A program made the position numbers and the translations under genes. Below the pieces are notes generated by a model. It searched no databases and was not told the DNA's origin. It worked only from the letters and a program-made list of their open reading frames with translations. Of a DNA stretch of 9,620 nucleotides, positions 7,141 to 9,620 are shown piece by piece (positions within the stretch are counted from its first letter, which is position 1; each line of letters begins with the position of its first letter). The stretch spans positions 1 through 9,620 of the forward strand of contig JAVVUK010000061.1 in the NCBI GenBank assembly GCA_036653215.1. The letters are read 5' to 3'. This DNA comes from JADFUS01 sp036653215. Lineage in GTDB: Bacteria; Bacteroidota; Bacteroidia; Bacteroidales; Rikenellaceae.

Positions 7141-7560
7141 ATGAAAAAAGTATTATTATTTATGATGGCTATGATAATAGCTACGGGAGCTGTTTCTGCT
7201 CAAGAAAAAGGTGTCAAATGGCAACAAGGAACTCTTCAACAAGCCATTACAAAAGCTGCTTCTGAGAAGAAGCTTGTCTTTGTAGATTGTTTTGCTGTGT
7301 GGTGTGGTCCTTGCAAACAAATGTCTAATGTAGAATTTAAGAAAGAGGCTGCCGGCAAATATTTTAATAGCAAATTTGTATCTATTGCCATAGATATGGA
7401 AAAAGGTGAAGGTCCTGCTATTGCAAAGAAGTATGGCGTTAATGCTTATCCTACATTCCTTATTCTTAATGGTACTGGTAAAGTTTTAGGTACTGTTGTC
7501 GGCGGAGACGATATTGATAGTTTCATAAAAAAGGTTAATGCTGTTGTAACTAAAAAGTAA
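7141..7560 (+). CDS. Secreted thioredoxin-family protein
   Basis: A 139-residue protein with a signal peptide at 1-20 (MKK start, Met/Ile-rich core, cleavage expected in VSA-QE) and one thioredoxin fold. The redox motif WCGPC is at 54-58 (Cys55 and Cys58), and the cis-proline is Pro104 in AYPTF. It should act in the periplasm as a thiol-disulfide oxidoreductase or reductase. CGPC is the classical thioredoxin dipeptide, which favours a reducing role, but the partner is unknown. The start lies 9 bases after the rlmN stop with the A-rich spacer AATAAAAAG, so both are probably on one transcript, which ends at the terminator at 7618-7648. A functional link to RlmN is not evident. No membrane segment is seen apart from the signal peptide. 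Confidence 0.9.
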   Translation: MKKVLLFMMAMIIATGAVSAQEKGVKWQQGTLQQAITKAASEKKLVFVDCFAVWCGPCKQMSNVEFKKEAAGKYFNSKFVSIAIDMEKGEGPAIAKKYGVNAYPTFLILNGTGKVLGTVVGGDDIDSFIKKVNAVVTKK

Positions 7561-7617
7561 GATGCTAATATTTAAGTCTTTACAATAGTAGTAAAAATAG
7601 CTATTAACTTGTAAAAT

Positions 7618-7648
7618 AAAAAAAAGAGGGTAATACCTCTTTTTTTTT
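7618..7648 (+). terminator. Intrinsic terminator of the rlmN-thioredoxin unit
   Basis: A stem of 12 bp (eight A then GAGG, paired with CCTC then eight T) with the loop GTAATA at 7630-7635 ends in a run of nine T (7640-7648). It has the form of a standard rho-independent terminator and lies 57 bases after the thioredoxin stop. The A and T tracts would also let it work leftwards, but no leftward gene is nearby. Confidence 0.88.
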
Positions 7649-7707
7649 ATTATCGGCACAATGAGTGTAAAATTTCAAGTAAAACACTTAACTGGGATAA
7701 TCATGTA

Positions 7708-7717
7708 NNNNNNNNNN
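7708..7717. other. Assembly gap (ten N)
   Basis: Ten undetermined bases, probably a placeholder set by an assembler or scaffolder. Its true length is unknown. It lies 5 bases before the ATG of the DUF4251 gene, so any promoter or ribosome-binding sequence of that gene, and the physical link between the two halves of the window, cannot be judged. The known bases 7649-7707 show no gene and no clear promoter. Confidence 0.95.
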
Positions 7718-7722
7718 GAATA

Positions 7723-8256
7723 ATGAAAAAAATTACAATCTTAATGTTGTGCCTCATGGCTTTAGGACAACAAGTTATGGCTCAAGAATCTAAAGGACAA
7801 GTACGTAAACAGAAGAGAGCTCAAGAACTAAAAATGGAAACCGCTACAACACAAGGGATCCTTGCTTCACGTAACTTTGTGTATACGGCAGACGAACTTG
7901 TCTCAACAGGCACTGTCGATATGCAGAACATTAATTTGACATCTACTTATGGTGTATGGGTGTTGCCGGGTAGGGTAACGGTGCTTTTACCTGTATATGG
8001 AGTTGCCTCTTCTACCGGTCTTCCAACTTTGACAAGAACGTTAGACTTCACAACAACAAATTATACATATAGTATAACCACCAATCCTGAAAATAAAGGT
8101 TGGTATGTTCATATCAAGGTCGTAAATCCTTGGACGATGACTACATATTATATGATGTTTAATGTTACGGACACAGGCATGGCTTCTGGGTTGACGCTCT
8201 CTTCTCCATTTACTTCGGAAGTAGTATTTAGTGGAGCTATACTTCCATATAATTAA
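7723..8256 (+). CDS. DUF4251-like secreted protein
   Basis: A 177-residue protein with a signal peptide at 1-20 (MKK start, Leu/Met-rich core, cleavage expected in VMA-QE). It has no lipobox cysteine, so it is probably soluble in the periplasm. After a Lys/Arg/Gln-rich stretch (24-37), SRNFVYTADEL at 49-59 opens a beta-rich domain with LPGRVTVLLPVYG (81-93), a YSI.. strand near 116-121, and the C-terminal SEVVFSGAILPYN (165-177). This order resembles the DUF4251 family, common small exported proteins of Bacteroidota with no known function. The family assignment is from memory of its pattern, not from a search. The N gap leaves the upstream side unknown, although the signal peptide supports this start. 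The TAATG at 7721-7725 could be the stop of another gene lost in the gap. Confidence 0.72.
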   Translation: MKKITILMLCLMALGQQVMAQESKGQVRKQKRAQELKMETATTQGILASRNFVYTADELVSTGTVDMQNINLTSTYGVWVLPGRVTVLLPVYGVASSTGLPTLTRTLDFTTTNYTYSITTNPENKGWYVHIKVVNPWTMTTYYMMFNVTDTGMASGLTLSSPFTSEVVFSGAILPYN

Positions 8257-8278
8257 AAACAGTATTTAAGTTATTGTT

Positions 8279-8323
8279 ACAAATGCAAATTTTGGATTAT
8301 TCTGTTCCAAAATTTGCATTTGT
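8279..8323 (+). terminator. 18-bp perfect inverted repeat after the DUF4251 gene, likely terminator
   Basis: ACAAATGCAAATTTTGGA (8279-8296) pairs perfectly with its complement at 8306-8323 around a 9-base loop. The repeat starts 22 bases after the DUF4251 stop and is followed by TTTTGTATATTTG, a moderately T-rich tail, so it probably ends the DUF4251 transcript. Its right arm stops five bases before the -7 box proposed for the thioesterase gene, so it may also affect that promoter. Confidence 0.7.
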
Positions 8324-8327
8324 TTTG

Positions 8328-8335
8328 TATATTTG
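8328..8335 (+). promoter_or_regulatory. Bacteroidota -7 box for the acyl-ACP thioesterase gene
   Basis: TATATTTG at 8328-8335 matches TAnnTTTG exactly. It would start transcription near 8340 and give a leader of about 28 bases before the ATG at 8368. The matching -33 position falls in the loop and right arm of the inverted repeat (about 8304-8309, TTCC) and does not read TTTG, so the box stands alone. Confidence 0.4.
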
Positions 8336-8367
8336 TAGATGGTTTCTTTTATGAAACAACTTATGAT

Positions 8368-9078
8368 ATGGAATTATTAGGAAGATATGGCTTCAGCATT
8401 ATGATGAGCCAAGTAGATAATAAGGGACGTTGTCGTCTCTCTGCAATGGGTGATATCTTGATCCATTGTGCTTGTATTCATGCTCAAGATGTAGGTTTTG
8501 GTGTCGATAAGTTACACAGCACTAATGTGTCATGGGTTTTGACAGCCCTTAGTGTTAAGATGGATAAGATGCCTCATTTCTTGGATGATATATTTGTTGA
8601 GACATGGATGGAGAAGCGTATCCACTCTATCGTGTTTCGTCATTTTATAGTTTATGATAAAGACAATAATGTAATAGGCGGAGGAACATCATATTGGACA
8701 GTTATCGACATGGCAAAACGTGCCGTGACAGATTTTGCGAAGTTGGATTTGGAGTCAAGTGCACGTGCTGGGGTGAGTCCGATAGGTCGTCCTAAACGAG
8801 TAAGACCATGTAACGACATATTCATATGCCAAAAGGAGGTAGTCTATGCTGACATAGATACAAATAGACATATGTATAGTCTTAAGTCTGTTGAGCACGC
8901 CTTAGATGCTTTTTCTCAAGAGGAGATGAGTAGTTTAAAGCTAAAACGTTTCGATGTGGTTTATCATCACGAGTTAGTGTGGGGAGAACAATATAAGGTA
9001 TGTCGTTCTGCCGAAGGGTTAACCTTTACCCTATATCGCTCCGATGATATGCCTGCCGTGAGCGTCTGTTTCGAGTAA
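8368..9078 (+). CDS. Acyl-ACP thioesterase (FatA/FatB-like)
   Basis: A 236-residue cytoplasmic enzyme of the bacterial acyl-ACP thioesterase family, which releases free fatty acids from acyl carrier protein. It is built from two hot-dog halves. The first (about 5-115) shows GFSIMMSQVDNKGRC, the HAQDVGFGVDKL stretch at 38-49 and WVLTALSVKMDKMP at 56-69. The second (about 148-236) opens with ICQKEVVYADIDTNRHMYS. In it Asp164, Asn166 and His168 match the Asp-x-Asn-x-His catalytic set of plant FatB. The usual next Asn of HVN is Tyr170. Length and order fit homologues from Bacteroides. An in-frame TTG at 8314 would add 18 residues but lies inside the inverted repeat and upstream of the -7 box. The ATG at 8368 gives MELLGRYGF, which fits the family. 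The released acid could be reactivated by an acyl-CoA synthetase such as the one in this window, but the two are not in one operon. Confidence 0.88.
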   Translation: MELLGRYGFSIMMSQVDNKGRCRLSAMGDILIHCACIHAQDVGFGVDKLHSTNVSWVLTALSVKMDKMPHFLDDIFVETWMEKRIHSIVFRHFIVYDKDNNVIGGGTSYWTVIDMAKRAVTDFAKLDLESSARAGVSPIGRPKRVRPCNDIFICQKEVVYADIDTNRHMYSLKSVEHALDAFSQEEMSSLKLKRFDVVYHHELVWGEQYKVCRSAEGLTFTLYRSDDMPAVSVCFE

Positions 9079-9082
9079 TATG

Positions 9083-9620
9083 TTACCTAATTACAATCTT
9101 TGAGGCGTTGGCATCCCAATTTTTTATGTAGCTATCTATATAACTCAAATGTCGAGGTACCCATGCTTTTACATATTCTATCTCACGTTGTGGGTCGTAG
9201 CTAACGCCAAATACCTCTTCATAATAGTTACCCCAACGTTTTTTCTCACGTGCGTAAGCTCCAGATGTGTTTAGTATGTCATAATAATAATCAAAACGTT
9301 TTATGATATTCTTATCGCTGGCTTTATCGGTACGCAACTCTGTCCAACGGCTTTTTATCTTAGTGCCAAAGTCGGCGATGTCATATTTCGCTATTTTCAT
9401 TAACATATAGTTGGCATAAGTCTTCTCACTTGGAACGGACACATCTTTAAGACCTAAGAAAAGATCACTACTCACCTCTTTATATAACCAGTCTGTGCCA
9501 AAGGTAGCGTCTAAATCCCATGGGGTATAGAAAAATTTGGCTTCTTCGCCATCTTTGCTATTTGTGTCGTAGACGCTCAAAAAGGTGTTTCTCCCTGTGT
9601 TGTCCGTTCCATTTACTATG
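9083..9620 (-). CDS. CotH-family protein, C-terminal part (5' end outside window)
   Basis: The frame is open from the right window edge to a TAA at 9085-9083 and gives the last 179 residues. Near its start PWDLDATFGTDW (33-44 of the visible part) is the signature of CotH-type proteins, which adopt an atypical protein-kinase fold. The aspartates of this motif probably take part in metal or ATP binding. The preceding stretch NGTDNTGRNTFLSVYD, with AKFFYTP just before the motif, is also typical. The C-terminal part is helical and rich in Trp, Tyr and charged residues (YYYDIL, WGNYYEEVF, WVPRHLSYIDSYIKNW) and ends in SKIVIR without a sorting domain. CotH was first known as a spore-coat kinase, but Bacteroidota carry many exported homologues of unknown substrate. 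The N-terminus, and any signal peptide or lipobox, is not visible. It converges on the thioesterase gene. Confidence 0.85.
   Translation of the reverse strand, partial: IVNGTDNTGRNTFLSVYDTNSKDGEEAKFFYTPWDLDATFGTDWLYKEVSSDLFLGLKDVSVPSEKTYANYMLMKIAKYDIADFGTKIKSRWTELRTDKASDKNIIKRFDYYYDILNTSGAYAREKKRWGNYYEEVFGVSYDPQREIEYVKAWVPRHLSYIDSYIKNWDANASKIVIR

Noticed and set aside
8314..8367. An 18-codon N-terminal extension of the thioesterase from a TTG start
   Set aside because: The TTG lies in the right arm of the inverted repeat and upstream of the -7 box, the added residues do not resemble the family, and MELLGRYGF at 8368 is a good start.
8351..8380. A nine-codon reading frame (MKQLMIWNY) just before the thioesterase start
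   Set aside because: It is too short to support as a leader peptide. It has no ribosome-binding sequence, and its residues do not suggest attenuation.
1607..9078. A fatty acid system made of the acyl-CoA synthetase and the acyl-ACP thioesterase
   Set aside because: The two are about 5 kb apart, on opposite strands, with unrelated genes and an assembly gap between them, so a shared function is only a general metabolic possibility.
9578..9580. A TTG start for the CotH-family gene at 9580
   Set aside because: The same frame stays open to the window edge, and the upstream residues (NGTDNTGRNTF) match the family, so the gene simply runs off the window.
1..9620. CRISPR arrays, insertion sequences, tRNA or rRNA genes, phage or defence genes
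   Set aside because: No spaced direct repeats, transposase-like frames, terminal repeats with target duplications or tRNA-like cloverleaf sequences were seen on either strand.

Overview
The window looks like ordinary chromosomal sequence from a member of the Bacteroidota, most likely Bacteroidales. The evidence is an AT-rich base composition, promoters of the TTTG / TAnnTTTG type, almost no Shine-Dalgarno sequences, and a typical gene set: a secreted tricorn-like S41 peptidase, a short TonB-family protein, a DUF4251 protein, a bacterial acyl-ACP thioesterase and a CotH-type protein. A run of ten N at 7708-7717 shows that the sequence is an assembled draft or metagenomic scaffold.

The left part (1-5880) is read leftwards. 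In transcription order it holds a TonB-family energy transducer, hflX, a dCMP deaminase that overlaps the hflX stop by one base, an AMP-dependent acyl-CoA synthetase, and the N-terminal 514 residues of a tricorn-like peptidase cut by the window edge. A 12-bp hairpin follows the synthetase. An 11-bp hairpin lies between the TonB gene and hflX, downstream of a perfect TTGACA-17-TATAAT match. A Bacteroidota-type promoter precedes the synthetase.

A 210-bp AT-rich divergent region (5881-6090) separates this block from rlmN, which is read rightwards. A TAnnTTTG box ends four bases before the rlmN start, suggesting a leaderless or nearly leaderless mRNA. A small secreted thioredoxin follows after 9 bases, and then a strong terminator. 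Beyond the N gap come a secreted DUF4251 protein, an 18-bp perfect inverted repeat, and an acyl-ACP thioesterase. The last gene, a CotH-family protein read leftwards, converges on the thioesterase with four bases between the stop codons and is cut at its 5' end.

The genes do not form one pathway. They cover ribosome rescue and rRNA modification (hflX, rlmN), nucleotide supply (dCMP deaminase), fatty acid release and activation (thioesterase, synthetase), and envelope or periplasm functions (TonB, thioredoxin, tricorn-like peptidase, DUF4251, CotH). I found no mobile element, CRISPR array, RNA gene or convincing new system. The points worth a second look are regulatory (the hflX leader, the rlmN start, hairpins close to start codons) plus a few motif deviations.
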